Below, in pieces: positions 7,383 through 14,164 of a DNA stretch of 14,263 bases (within the stretch, counting starts at the first letter, position 1; each line of letters begins with the position of its first letter). Under the pieces are notes generated by a model. That model was not told the origin of the DNA, searched no databases, and saw only the letters and a program-made list of their open reading frames with translations. Location of the stretch: positions 1 through 14,263 of the forward strand of contig DATKDQ010000128.1 in assembly GCA_035544635.1 (NCBI GenBank). The letters run 5' to 3'. The stretch is from DATAFT01 sp035544635. Its GTDB lineage: Bacteria; Acidobacteriota; Thermoanaerobaculia; Multivoradales; Multivoraceae. The position numbers were made by a program, and so were the translations under genes.

Positions 7383-9475
7383 GGTGCTTCGACGTCGGCG
7401 CCTCGGCCGAGGCGGCGCAGATAGAACCCGCGCGGCCCGCGCGCGTCCTTGCCCGGGCAGGTGTGGATAGCGAGCAGGTGCTCGCCGGCCTCGAGCTGGA
7501 GCGGGAACGTCACGCCGCGGCCGAGGACGGCTTGCGGTTCGCCCGCGATTTCGGCGATCGGCTCGCCGTCGAGCCACGCTGTGGAGGGACCCCACGGCGC
7601 GAGCTCGAGCTGCCAGCGCATCGACTCGGGGATCGAGATCGGATGCACCAGCGTGACACACCCGGACCCGTCGTCGACGCGGCGGGTGTCGACATACGCC
7701 TCGATCTCGCGGCCGCGGCCCGGCGGCAGGCGGGGGTAGAGGCGCAGATCCTCGATCGCGGCGGTGGGCGATCCCTGCCCGACTCGTGGCCCCGACCGAA
7801 GCGTCTCCACTTGGTCCGGCGGTGGAAGTCGCCAGTCGAGCAGGAACGCGGCGTTGCGGTTCGGGATCATCTCCCACAGCAGGTTGAACCCGTGCAGGCG
7901 ATGGCGGAGCGCGACGCGCGGATCGGGCTCGAGCCGGGCGGTGAGGAGATCGAGCCCGGCGTACGGCGAGTACGCGAGGTGTCCGCTCGCGAGCGGGCCG
8001 GCGACGGCCAGCGGCACGTCGGGCTCGAGGCCGGCGAAGACGCGCTCCTGCACCGCGTGGCGGACCGGGTCGCGCGCGGCGAGGAAGACCGGGTCGAGGA
8101 CATTGAGGTAGCGCCCCTGCGGCGCCCACAGCATGTAGACCGGCGTCTGCTGCCAGGGCGCGGCGACCCGCGCCCCCACGGGGAGCGCCGCGGCGAACGC
8201 CTCGCGGTCGCGCAGGCGTGCGCGGTCGGGTCCCGCCTGCGTGCGCAGGTCGTGGTTCACCCACGGCCGGCGCGCCTCCGGGAAGCTCACCGCGAGGCAG
8301 ACCGCCGCCGCGACCGCGAGCGGCACGCGCGCGCGGCTCCAGGGCAGACGGGTCCAGCCGCCGATCTCGAGGCCGCGCGCCCGCAGGGCATGGAGCGCCC
8401 ACAGCGTCGCGAACGGGATGGCGTAGAGCGAGAACCGCGACATCAGGAGATAGAGCAGGGTGAAGGCGGCGGCGGCGACCCCGAAGGCGTCGGCGAGCCG
8501 CGTCGCCTGGTCGTCGCGGTGGCGTCCGGCGCCGGCGCTTCCGGTGCCGCGCGCGCCCGTCGCCTCCGCGGCCGTCGCGTCCGCGCCCGGGGCCGTCTGC
8601 GGGCGCCGACTCGACAGCCAGAGCACGAGGATCCCGAGCGCCCAGCCCAGGTTCACCATCAACGTCACGTCGGTGTAGTTCGGGGAGATCTCGGTGCCGA
8701 CGTCGAGCGATCCCCGCTGCCGGAAGTACTCGAGCGTCTGCAGCACCCAGATCTCGAGGTTCTTGGGGAAGTGCGGATGCACGACGAGGCCGAGCCCGGT
8801 GCCGGCCGCCGAGTAGGCGAGGAGCCCCCACTCCCAGCGCCGGCGCGCCCAGCCGGTGAAGAGGAACACCGCCACGCAGAGCCCGAGGAAGGCGTGAAAC
8901 GCGGTGTAGGAGAGCGCGTACACAGCGGCGACGACGCCGAGCAGGCGCCATCGCCGCCGGCCGATCGCCGACAGCGCGAGGATCAGGAGCAGGAGCGACA
9001 GCAGCTCCGGCCGCAGCCTCACCCAGCGCCAGGCGAGCTCGGTGGAGGCGAACGCGAGCCACCAGGGCAGGAGGACCGACCAGGCGCCAAGCGCCGGGCG
9101 CGTGGCCGCGGCGAGGGTGGCGAAGAGGGCGGCGAGCAGGAGCGCTAGAGCGAGCTGGCCACCGCGGACGGGATCGGCGGCGAGACCCGCGAACGGTGCG
9201 AGCAGGAGGTGGAAGAGCACCTCCTTGTCGCCGAAGCCTTCCGCCATCGCGCTGAAGCGGGCCCAGCGCAGTTCGTCGATCAGGCCCTCCTCGAAGTAGG
9301 CGCGCGCGATCGCCAGGTGGTAGTAGGCGTCGTTGTCGTAGAGCAGCGGGTTGCGCGTGAAGAACAGGGCGAGGAGCGGCGCCGCGATCGCGAAGGAGAG
9401 GATCCAGAGGCGAGTGCCGCTCGGCGGGGGCGACCACTCGAGGATCCTCTTCCTCCAGGCTCCGCCGCCGCTCAC
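7379..9475 (-). CDS. Polytopic membrane protein, GT-C glycosyltransferase-like (698 aa)
   Basis: Many hydrophobic helices fill residues 22-400, including 22-40, 108-123, 130-146, 157-171, 178-206, 216-233, 272-288, 329-363 and 383-397. Just after the first helix is YDNDAYYHLAIARAY (46-60), with acidic D47 and D49 in the first external loop. This placement matches the catalytic Asp of GT-C fold enzymes (STT3, PMT and ArnT types). Residues 291-326 form a hydrophilic Gly/Ala/Thr-rich loop. The C-terminal 300 residues are soluble; from about 580 they look beta-rich (AWLDGEPIAEIAG, LQLEAGEHLLAIHTC), like carbohydrate-binding modules. A lipid-linked sugar transferase acting outside the membrane is likely, but the acceptor is unknown and the exact family is not certain. 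The start is GTG at 9475-9473, overlapping the quinoprotein stop (GTGA). The stop overlaps the glycosylase start. Confidence 0.85.
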   Translation of the reverse strand: MSGGGAWRKRILEWSPPPSGTRLWILSFAIAAPLLALFFTRNPLLYDNDAYYHLAIARAYFEEGLIDELRWARFSAMAEGFGDKEVLFHLLLAPFAGLAADPVRGGQLALALLLAALFATLAAATRPALGAWSVLLPWWLAFASTELAWRWVRLRPELLSLLLLILALSAIGRRRWRLLGVVAAVYALSYTAFHAFLGLCVAVFLFTGWARRRWEWGLLAYSAAGTGLGLVVHPHFPKNLEIWVLQTLEYFRQRGSLDVGTEISPNYTDVTLMVNLGWALGILVLWLSSRRPQTAPGADATAAEATGARGTGSAGAGRHRDDQATRLADAFGVAAAAFTLLYLLMSRFSLYAIPFATLWALHALRARGLEIGGWTRLPWSRARVPLAVAAAVCLAVSFPEARRPWVNHDLRTQAGPDRARLRDREAFAAALPVGARVAAPWQQTPVYMLWAPQGRYLNVLDPVFLAARDPVRHAVQERVFAGLEPDVPLAVAGPLASGHLAYSPYAGLDLLTARLEPDPRVALRHRLHGFNLLWEMIPNRNAAFLLDWRLPPPDQVETLRSGPRVGQGSPTAAIEDLRLYPRLPPGRGREIEAYVDTRRVDDGSGCVTLVHPISIPESMRWQLELAPWGPSTAWLDGEPIAEIAGEPQAVLGRGVTFPLQLEAGEHLLAIHTCPGKDARGPRGFYLRRLGRGADVEAP

Positions 9476-11484
9476 CGTTTCCCGTCGTCCACTGCGGGCA
9501 GCGCGAAGGCGACCAGCTCCGACGGCTGGAGCGTCCCCGCCAGACCGCCGCCGGCCGCGACCACGACGTACTGCCGCCCGGCGTGGAGGTAGGTCATCGG
9601 GTTGCCGTGCGGAGTCGGGGTCATGCGCTGCTCCCAGATCAGCTCGCCGGTCGCCTTGTCGAACGCGGCGAGGAAGCCGGTGTCGCCCATCCGCATCATG
9701 TCCTTCGGGCTCTCCTCGGCCTGGATGACGAAGAGGAGGGTCTTGGTGAGGAGCGGCCCCCCGTTCGAGAGGACGCCATTCGCCGCCGCGCCGAGCCGTT
9801 CGGGCAGGTCGAGGCCGGCGAGCAGCGGATGGTCCCTGGGCCCGCGCCCGTGCGGCACCACCCACGCGATCTCGCCCTCGTTCAAGTCGTAGGCGGTGAT
9901 GCGTCCCCAGGGCGGCTTGACGATCGGCAGGTCGTCCGGCCCGGAGAGGAGCCACCCGCCGGCCGAGTTGTAGACGTAGTCGAACTTGACGCGGGCCGGG
10001 TCGCCCTTGGTGAGCGCATTGATCATGAGCAGCGTCATCGACGGCACGTAGAGCATCCCGGTCTCGGGGTCCCACGCCGCGCCGCGCCAGTTGGCGCCGC
10101 CGGCGGCGCTGGGCAGCATCAGCGTCCCCTTCTTGCCGCCCTCGCCGGTGACGATCGGCGGCGTGTAGAGCGGGCCGGTGACGTAGTCGGCGACCAGGTC
10201 GAGCGCCATCTGCCGCAGCTCGGGCGTGAAGTCGATGAGGTCGTCCTCGGTCACGCCCTGGCGCTCGAACGGCGGCGGCTTGGTGGGGTGCGGCTGGGTC
10301 GCCGCGGTCTGCTCGCCCGGCACCGTCGACTGCGGCACCGGGCGCTCCTCGATCGGCCAGATCGGCTCACCGGTCACTCGATCGAGCACGTAGGTGAAGC
10401 CCTGCTTCGACACCTGCGCCAGCGCTCTGCGCGGCCGGCCGTCGACCGTGAGGTCGACCAGGTTGGGCGCGCACGGGAAGTCGTAGTCCCACAGCCCGTG
10501 GCGCACCGCCTGGAAATGCCACTTGCGCTCGCCGGTCGAAGCGTCGAGCGCGACGATCGCCTCGGCGAACAGGTTGTCGCCCTTGCGGTGGCCGCCGTAC
10601 CAGTCGTTGGTGGGCGTGGAGGTCGGCAGGTAGACGTAGCCGAGCTCCTGGTCGCAGCTCATGGTGGTCCACACGTTGGTGTTGCCGGTCACCTTCCAGG
10701 ACTCGTCCTGCCAGGTCTCGACGCCGTGCTCCCCCTCCTGCGGGATGGTGTGGAAGATCCACTTCATGGCGCCGGTGCGCACGTCGTAGCCGCGCACGTG
10801 GCCGGGCGGCATCTCGGGCGTGGTCGGGCCGTCCGAGACGATCGATCCGACCACCACGGTGTCGCGGCAGACGATGGGCGGCGAGTTGTGGGTGTAGTGG
10901 CGGACGTTGATCTCGCGGCCCAGCCGGAGCGAGAGGTCGGTGAAGCCCTCGCCGTCGACACCGAACGCCGGATCCGGCTTGCCGGTCGCCGGGTCGATCG
11001 AGATCAACCTGCGGTCGTGGGTGGCGAACAGGATGCGCTCGATGGTGCCGTCGGTCCAGTACTCGACGCCGCGGTGCTGCCAGCCGGCGTTGGCCGGACG
11101 ACCACGCCAGTAGCTCGCGGGGTCGTGGGTCCAGAGCGTGTCGCCGGTCGCGGGATCGAGCGCGACCACCAGCCCGAGGCTGGTGGGGAGGATGACGCGG
11201 CCCCCGACCATGAGCGGCGTGGGCTTGAAGACCCCGGGCCGGTAGCGCGGCTCCCTGGCGTGGATCTCGTCGTCGGGCGAGCGCCAGCGCCAGGCCTCGA
11301 CCAGCGTCGTGACGTTCGAGCGATCGATCTGGTCGAGCGCGGAGTAGCGGCTCGACGCCCGGTCCGCGCCGTAGTGGCGCCACTCGCCCGGGGGCGCACC
11401 GTTCTCGCCGCGCGAGGCGGGCGCGAAAGCCAGGGCGGCGGCGGGCGTCGCGAGGAGCAGTGCAGCCAGCGCGTGGCGGAGCAT
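9472..11484 (-). CDS. PQQ-dependent dehydrogenase, secreted eight-bladed quinoprotein (670 aa)
   Basis: This is a predicted periplasmic quinoprotein that oxidises an alcohol or sugar and passes electrons to the respiratory chain. MLRHALAALLLATPAAALA is a Sec signal peptide. Eight blade docking motifs of the form xDxxTGxxxW can be followed: 108-118, 163-169, 232-242, 312-322, 366-376, 470-480, 530-541 and 607-617. TGNTNVW (266-272), GGHRKGDNLFAEAIVALD (297-314) and LWDYDFP (331-337) match the glucose-dehydrogenase branch, where the second Asp of WDYD-type motifs is the proposed base (D335). It lacks the five N-terminal helices of E. coli Gcd, a CxxCH haem site and the adjacent Cys-Cys pair of methanol dehydrogenases. 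The electron acceptor must therefore be separate. ATG at 11484 directly precedes the signal peptide; no clear Shine-Dalgarno sequence is visible. Substrate is undetermined, and PQQ synthesis genes are not in the window. Confidence 0.92.
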   Translation of the reverse strand: MLRHALAALLLATPAAALAFAPASRGENGAPPGEWRHYGADRASSRYSALDQIDRSNVTTLVEAWRWRSPDDEIHAREPRYRPGVFKPTPLMVGGRVILPTSLGLVVALDPATGDTLWTHDPASYWRGRPANAGWQHRGVEYWTDGTIERILFATHDRRLISIDPATGKPDPAFGVDGEGFTDLSLRLGREINVRHYTHNSPPIVCRDTVVVGSIVSDGPTTPEMPPGHVRGYDVRTGAMKWIFHTIPQEGEHGVETWQDESWKVTGNTNVWTTMSCDQELGYVYLPTSTPTNDWYGGHRKGDNLFAEAIVALDASTGERKWHFQAVRHGLWDYDFPCAPNLVDLTVDGRPRRALAQVSKQGFTYVLDRVTGEPIWPIEERPVPQSTVPGEQTAATQPHPTKPPPFERQGVTEDDLIDFTPELRQMALDLVADYVTGPLYTPPIVTGEGGKKGTLMLPSAAGGANWRGAAWDPETGMLYVPSMTLLMINALTKGDPARVKFDYVYNSAGGWLLSGPDDLPIVKPPWGRITAYDLNEGEIAWVVPHGRGPRDHPLLAGLDLPERLGAAANGVLSNGGPLLTKTLLFVIQAEESPKDMMRMGDTGFLAAFDKATGELIWEQRMTPTPHGNPMTYLHAGRQYVVVAAGGGLAGTLQPSELVAFALPAVDDGKR

Positions 11485-11533
11485 CGGCGGGATTCTGCCA
11501 CGGTTCGCGGGGAGCGACTCGGCAGCGGTCCTG

Positions 11534-11580
11534 CGTAGGCGGCGCCGCGGCGGGCTGGGCGGGTCGGGGCCGCTCCTACG
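11534..11580. repeat. Inverted repeat CGTAGG...CCTACG (REP-like)
   Basis: CGTAGG (11534-11539) and CCTACG (11575-11580) form a perfect 6-bp inverted pair around a 35-base GC-rich interior. Read on the minus strand it begins CGTAGGAGCGGCC. A GTAG-type end next to a palindrome is the hallmark of bacterial REP sequences, but the stem is short and one copy proves little. Confidence 0.4.
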
Positions 11581-11587
11581 AGGTACC

Positions 11588-11630
11588 GGCGCGCGCCAAG
11601 TACAGGGCGATGGAACACCGGGCGCGCGCC
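11588..11630. repeat. Paired GGCGCGCGCC palindromes
   Basis: The 10-bp self-complementary sequence GGCGCGCGCC occurs at 11588-11597 and 11621-11630. The copies can pair with each other across a 23-base loop, giving a strong hairpin in RNA from either strand. It lies just downstream of the SLAC1-family stop, so it could stabilise or end that transcript, although there is no T-run. Confidence 0.5.
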
Positions 11631-11644
11631 TGCGTACGCGGCGC

Positions 11645-12736
11645 CTAGTCGACGTTCGAAGGGCCGGCCGCCTCGATCGAGGGTGGGGTACTCCCGGTTC
11701 GGAGCGCTCGAAGCCCGGCGGCCGCCATTCCGAAGGCGGTCGCGACCCAGACCAGGAGCGCGACCGGGAGCATGGCGCGCGCCACGCCGGCGAGCGGGGC
11801 GAACGGAAGCGCTTCGGCGAGGCGGAAGGTGGCGGCGGAGTACATGCCGAGGGGAAACACCATGCCCCAGTACTGCGGGTCGTAGACCAGAGGGTGGCGG
11901 CGCCAGAGGTGGCGCCAGGCACCGAGCAGGACGAGCAGCGGGATCCACCAGGTCGCGGTGGACCAGAAGAAGAGCGTGAAGCCCGCGAGGAAGGGCACCA
12001 TGGTGGTGAGGAGCGGCGAGCGCTCCGCGGCGAGCAGGAGCGAGGAGCCCGCCAGCGTCGCGATCGCGACCGCCCCCATGTTGATCCAGTAGGGCGGCGT
12101 GAGGGTGGCGGTCTCGAGCGCGAGGAAGGTGAAGCGATAGAAGATGAGCGTGATGATCGCCAGGTACAGCATCGATCCCACGAGGAAGAAGACGAGCGCG
12201 ACGAAGGCGACCGTCTCCGCCTCGAAGCCGAACGGCGTCGCGAGCGCGATGCCCAGGACGGCGACCGACTGCGTGGCGACGGCGGCGATCAGCCACGCGC
12301 CGTTGATGCCCTCGGCGAGCGTAGGCTTCTCGCGACGCACGATCACCGCGGTGAAGAACGCGTACATGACGGCGACCCAGAGCAGGAGCCCCACGCCCCA
12401 GAGCGCGCCGGCGGCGCCGCGCCAGCCGGCGACGAGCAGGCACTGGCTTCCCAGCACGTTGGTGCCGGCGACCAGGGTGAAGAACCCGGGGCCGCGCGCG
12501 TGGCTCGCGAGATCCGCGAGGAGCCGCCCCGGGTAGAGCGCGGCGCGGGCGAGGGTGAGCGCCGCCAGGACGCCGTAGGCGGCCAGGTTCACGGCCAGGA
12601 GCGCGCTCGCCAGCGCCTCGAGCGACATCAGCCGGCAGGCGATCGAGACGATGCCGGTGGCCATCACCAGCGCGAAGTAGCCGGGGTAGAGCCCGGCGAC
12701 GGTGGCGGAGAGCCGGCCCGCGAGCGGGGTGGTCAT
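11645..12736 (-). CDS. SLAC1/TehA (TDT) family anion transporter (363 aa)
   Basis: This inner-membrane protein has about ten hydrophobic helices from residue 15 to 345, the usual fold and length of the tellurite-resistance/dicarboxylate transporter (TDT) family. Recognisable stretches are YFALVMATGIVSIACRL (20-36), GFFTLVAGTNVLGSQ (84-98) and YWGMVFPLGMYSAATFRLAE (289-308), the last being typical of TehA/Mae1 members. Family members pass anions such as malate, chloride, nitrate or sulfite. ATG at 12736-12734 overlaps the stop of the two-helix gene (ATGA). No Shine-Dalgarno sequence is visible upstream, so coupled translation is likely. Following directly on redox genes, it may import the substrate or export an anionic product of the molybdoenzyme; that is inference. 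It ends with TAG. Confidence 0.93.
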   Translation of the reverse strand: MTTPLAGRLSATVAGLYPGYFALVMATGIVSIACRLMSLEALASALLAVNLAAYGVLAALTLARAALYPGRLLADLASHARGPGFFTLVAGTNVLGSQCLLVAGWRGAAGALWGVGLLLWVAVMYAFFTAVIVRREKPTLAEGINGAWLIAAVATQSVAVLGIALATPFGFEAETVAFVALVFFLVGSMLYLAIITLIFYRFTFLALETATLTPPYWINMGAVAIATLAGSSLLLAAERSPLLTTMVPFLAGFTLFFWSTATWWIPLLVLLGAWRHLWRRHPLVYDPQYWGMVFPLGMYSAATFRLAEALPFAPLAGVARAMLPVALLVWVATAFGMAAAGLRALRTGSTPPSIEAAGPSNVD

Positions 12737-12981
12737 CGGCGATCGAGTCGATAGACGTAGCGCAGGAGGCCGGCGACGAGCAGGAAGCAGACCAGGCTCG
12801 CGCCCAAGGCGGGAGCGGCCACGCCGAGCTCGCCCCCGAGGTAGGCATCCATGGTAGCGGTGAGAAGCCAGAGCTGCAGGACGACGATCAGGACGACGAT
12901 CGAGACGATGCCGGTGAGGATGGTGGCGCGCTGCGCGCGCGAGAGACGGCGCGGCCCCCGCTCTGTGGCGGGCGCGCTCAC
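12733..12981 (-). CDS. Small two-helix membrane protein, DUF6755-like (82 aa)
   Basis: Two hydrophobic helices are clear: about 20-42 (ILTGIVSIVVLIVVLQLWLL) and 56-75 (APALGASLVCFLLVAGLLRY), separated by a short loop and ending in basic RLDRR. The basic N-terminus (RRLSRAQR) suggests both ends are cytoplasmic. The gene is real despite its size: GTG at 12981-12979 overlaps the Rieske stop (GTGA), an AAGGCGG ribosome binding site lies about 6-12 bases upstream, and its stop overlaps the next ATG. From memory it resembles DUF6755 proteins found beside Rieske and Fe-S genes; I could not verify that. It has no His pair or Cys motif suited to haem or metal binding, so a structural anchor role is more likely than electron transfer. 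Confidence 0.85.
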   Translation of the reverse strand: MSAPATERGPRRLSRAQRATILTGIVSIVVLIVVLQLWLLTATMDAYLGGELGVAAPALGASLVCFLLVAGLLRYVYRLDRR

Positions 12982-13523
12982 GTCATCCGCCTTTCGACGC
13001 CGCGAGCGAAGATCTCGTCGCCGTCGAGCTCGAGCTCGACTCGGGGAAGCGGCCGCGTCGGCGGTCCGGCGAGCGGCCGCCCCGACGTGAGATCGAAGAA
13101 GCCCTGGTGGCAGGGGCAGTAGAACCGGCCCTCGTCGACCTGCGGGAAGACCGGGCACGAGAGATGGGTGCAGCGCGCGTCGAACGCGACCACTTCCCGC
13201 GGACCCAGGCGCACCAGGAGCTTGGGCTCTCCCGCCCCCGGATAGTCGAACTGCAGGCTCGCGCCCACCGGCAGCTCGGAGAGGCGAGCGACCGGAGCGC
13301 GCCGGAAGCCGGTGCGGCGGCCGAACAGGCTCTTGGCGAGGATCCAGGCCTGGCCGGCTACGAACGCGAAGCTGGTGAGCGCGAGGAACTTGATGAACTC
13401 GCGGCGGGCGACGTAGTCGTCTTCCGGCACGTCGATCGGAAAGTCGCGCCGCCACTTCGGCTGGTCGGCCCACGGACGGCCGTCGGGCGCGATCGTCAGC
13501 TCCTCGGGGTCGCGCCTGCTCAT
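12978..13523 (-). CDS. Tat-anchored Rieske [2Fe-2S] protein (181 aa)
   Basis: This is an electron-transfer subunit. The C-terminal domain has both Rieske boxes: CTHLSC (C118, H120, C123) and CPCH (C136, C138, H139). C118, H120, C136 and H139 would ligate the cluster, and C123-C138 would form the disulfide seen in bc-type Rieske proteins. A roughly 40-residue hydrophilic N-terminus precedes ARREFIKFLALTSFAFVAGQ (39-58), a twin-arginine motif (R40-R41) plus one helix, predicting Tat export with a retained anchor. ATG at 13523-13521 overlaps the Fe-S gene's stop (ATGA). A longer upstream frame to 14210 is a shadow. No cytochrome b gene adjoins it in this window, so it probably serves the molybdoenzyme module rather than a bc1 complex. 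Confidence 0.95.
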   Translation of the reverse strand: MSRRDPEELTIAPDGRPWADQPKWRRDFPIDVPEDDYVARREFIKFLALTSFAFVAGQAWILAKSLFGRRTGFRRAPVARLSELPVGASLQFDYPGAGEPKLLVRLGPREVVAFDARCTHLSCPVFPQVDEGRFYCPCHQGFFDLTSGRPLAGPPTRPLPRVELELDGDEIFARGVERRMT

Positions 13524-14161
13524 GGCCAGGCCTGGTCGTACATGTTGGCGAGGAGAGGATCCGAGACCTCCTCGGCCGGCTCGCCCTCGAGCGAGGCGGT
13601 GACGGCGAGGAGGTCGGCTCCGGAGGCGCGCGGCACCAGCATCTTGACCCGGGTGGTGACGACCTGGGCGCCGAAGCGGAAGGCGTCGACCGCGCGCGAG
13701 CTCGGCCGCAGCCGCTCGATCTCCTCGGCGGTGCCGTAGAAGAGCGCCTGGCTCGGGCACACCGACGCGCACATCGGCTTGAGACCCTGCGAGGTCCGGT
13801 CGTAGCACATGTCGCACTTCATCATCAGGCTGGCGGCGTCGTGCATCTTGGGAACGCCGAACGGGCAGGCGAGCACGCAGTTGTTGCAGGCGATGCAGTG
13901 CGCCTTGCGCGCCGACTGGACCACGCCGTCCCCGGTGCGCTTGATGGCGTCGGCGGGGCAGACCTCGGCGCATGTGGGCTGGTCGCAGTGCATGCAGACC
14001 ACGGGCACCGTCTGCGGCGAGCGCGAGCGGTCGACATAGTCGAGCTGGATCATCGCGACGCCCTTGTGGGTGTCGCACTCGGTGCAGGCCTGGACGCAGG
14101 CGTTGCACCCGATGCAGCGCCCCGGGTCGATGTAGAAGCTGAATTCGGAGGGCACCGGCAT
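13520..14161 (-). CDS. Four-cluster 4Fe-4S ferredoxin-type subunit of a molybdopterin oxidoreductase (213 aa)
   Basis: This is an electron-transfer subunit of the NrfC/DmsB/FdhB type. Four cysteine groups are complete: C16-C19-C22-C26, C56-C59-C64-C68, C89-C92-C95-C99 and C116-C119-C131-C135. That is enough for four [4Fe-4S] clusters in the usual interleaved arrangement. There is no signal peptide and no C-terminal helix. If the complex works outside the membrane it would have to be exported together with a Tat-bearing catalytic subunit, which cannot be seen here. ATG at 14161 lies three bases after the stop of the preceding molybdoenzyme gene, and the gene's own TGA overlaps the Rieske ATG. 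The final 40 residues are not conserved in an obvious way. Confidence 0.95.
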   Translation of the reverse strand: MPVPSEFSFYIDPGRCIGCNACVQACTECDTHKGVAMIQLDYVDRSRSPQTVPVVCMHCDQPTCAEVCPADAIKRTGDGVVQSARKAHCIACNNCVLACPFGVPKMHDAASLMMKCDMCYDRTSQGLKPMCASVCPSQALFYGTAEEIERLRPSSRAVDAFRFGAQVVTTRVKMLVPRASGADLLAVTASLEGEPAEEVSDPLLANMYDQAWP

Positions 14162-14164
14162 CGT

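Larger units (their letters stand above)
11485..11644. other. 160-bp intergenic spacer with palindromes and repeats
   Basis: This is the longest non-coding stretch. It separates the respiratory module from the quinoprotein group and probably holds the quinoprotein promoter and the end of the preceding transcript. I see no small ORF with convincing codon use, no T-tract terminator and no clean -35/-10 pair. It is dominated by short inverted and direct repeats, listed separately. Confidence 0.6.
11530..11645. repeat. 17-bp imperfect direct repeat flanking the spacer
   Basis: CCTGCGTAGGCGGCGCC at 11530-11546 recurs as CCTGCGTACGCGGCGCC at 11629-11645, a 16 of 17 match in the same orientation, 99 bases apart. 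The second copy touches the SLAC1-family stop codon. The pair could be REP-type remnants or repeated regulatory sites. Confidence 0.6.

Noticed and set aside
8520..8600. A repeat-like GC-rich stretch within the GT-C-like gene, considered as an insertion or tandem repeat.
   Set aside because: It encodes the in-frame Gly/Ala/Thr-rich loop at residues 291-326 and shows no exact tandem unit or target duplication.
5586..9148. Plus-strand open frames of 612 and 591 codons (5586-7424 and 7373-9148).
   Set aside because: They are antisense to the peptidase, glycosylase and GT-C-like genes, all of which show real motifs. The plus-strand products are low in hydrophobic residues and show no motif.
6789..9437. 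An 882-residue reading of the glycosylase frame, implying a large N-terminal fusion.
   Set aside because: The first 685 or so residues are an out-of-frame reading of the membrane-protein gene. The glycosylase starts at ATG 7382 with the correct family N-terminus.
9583..11538. A 651-codon open frame on the plus strand opposite the quinoprotein gene.
   Set aside because: Composition is typical of antisense shadow (Arg, Val, Gly, Asp), and the minus strand encodes a recognisable eight-bladed propeller.
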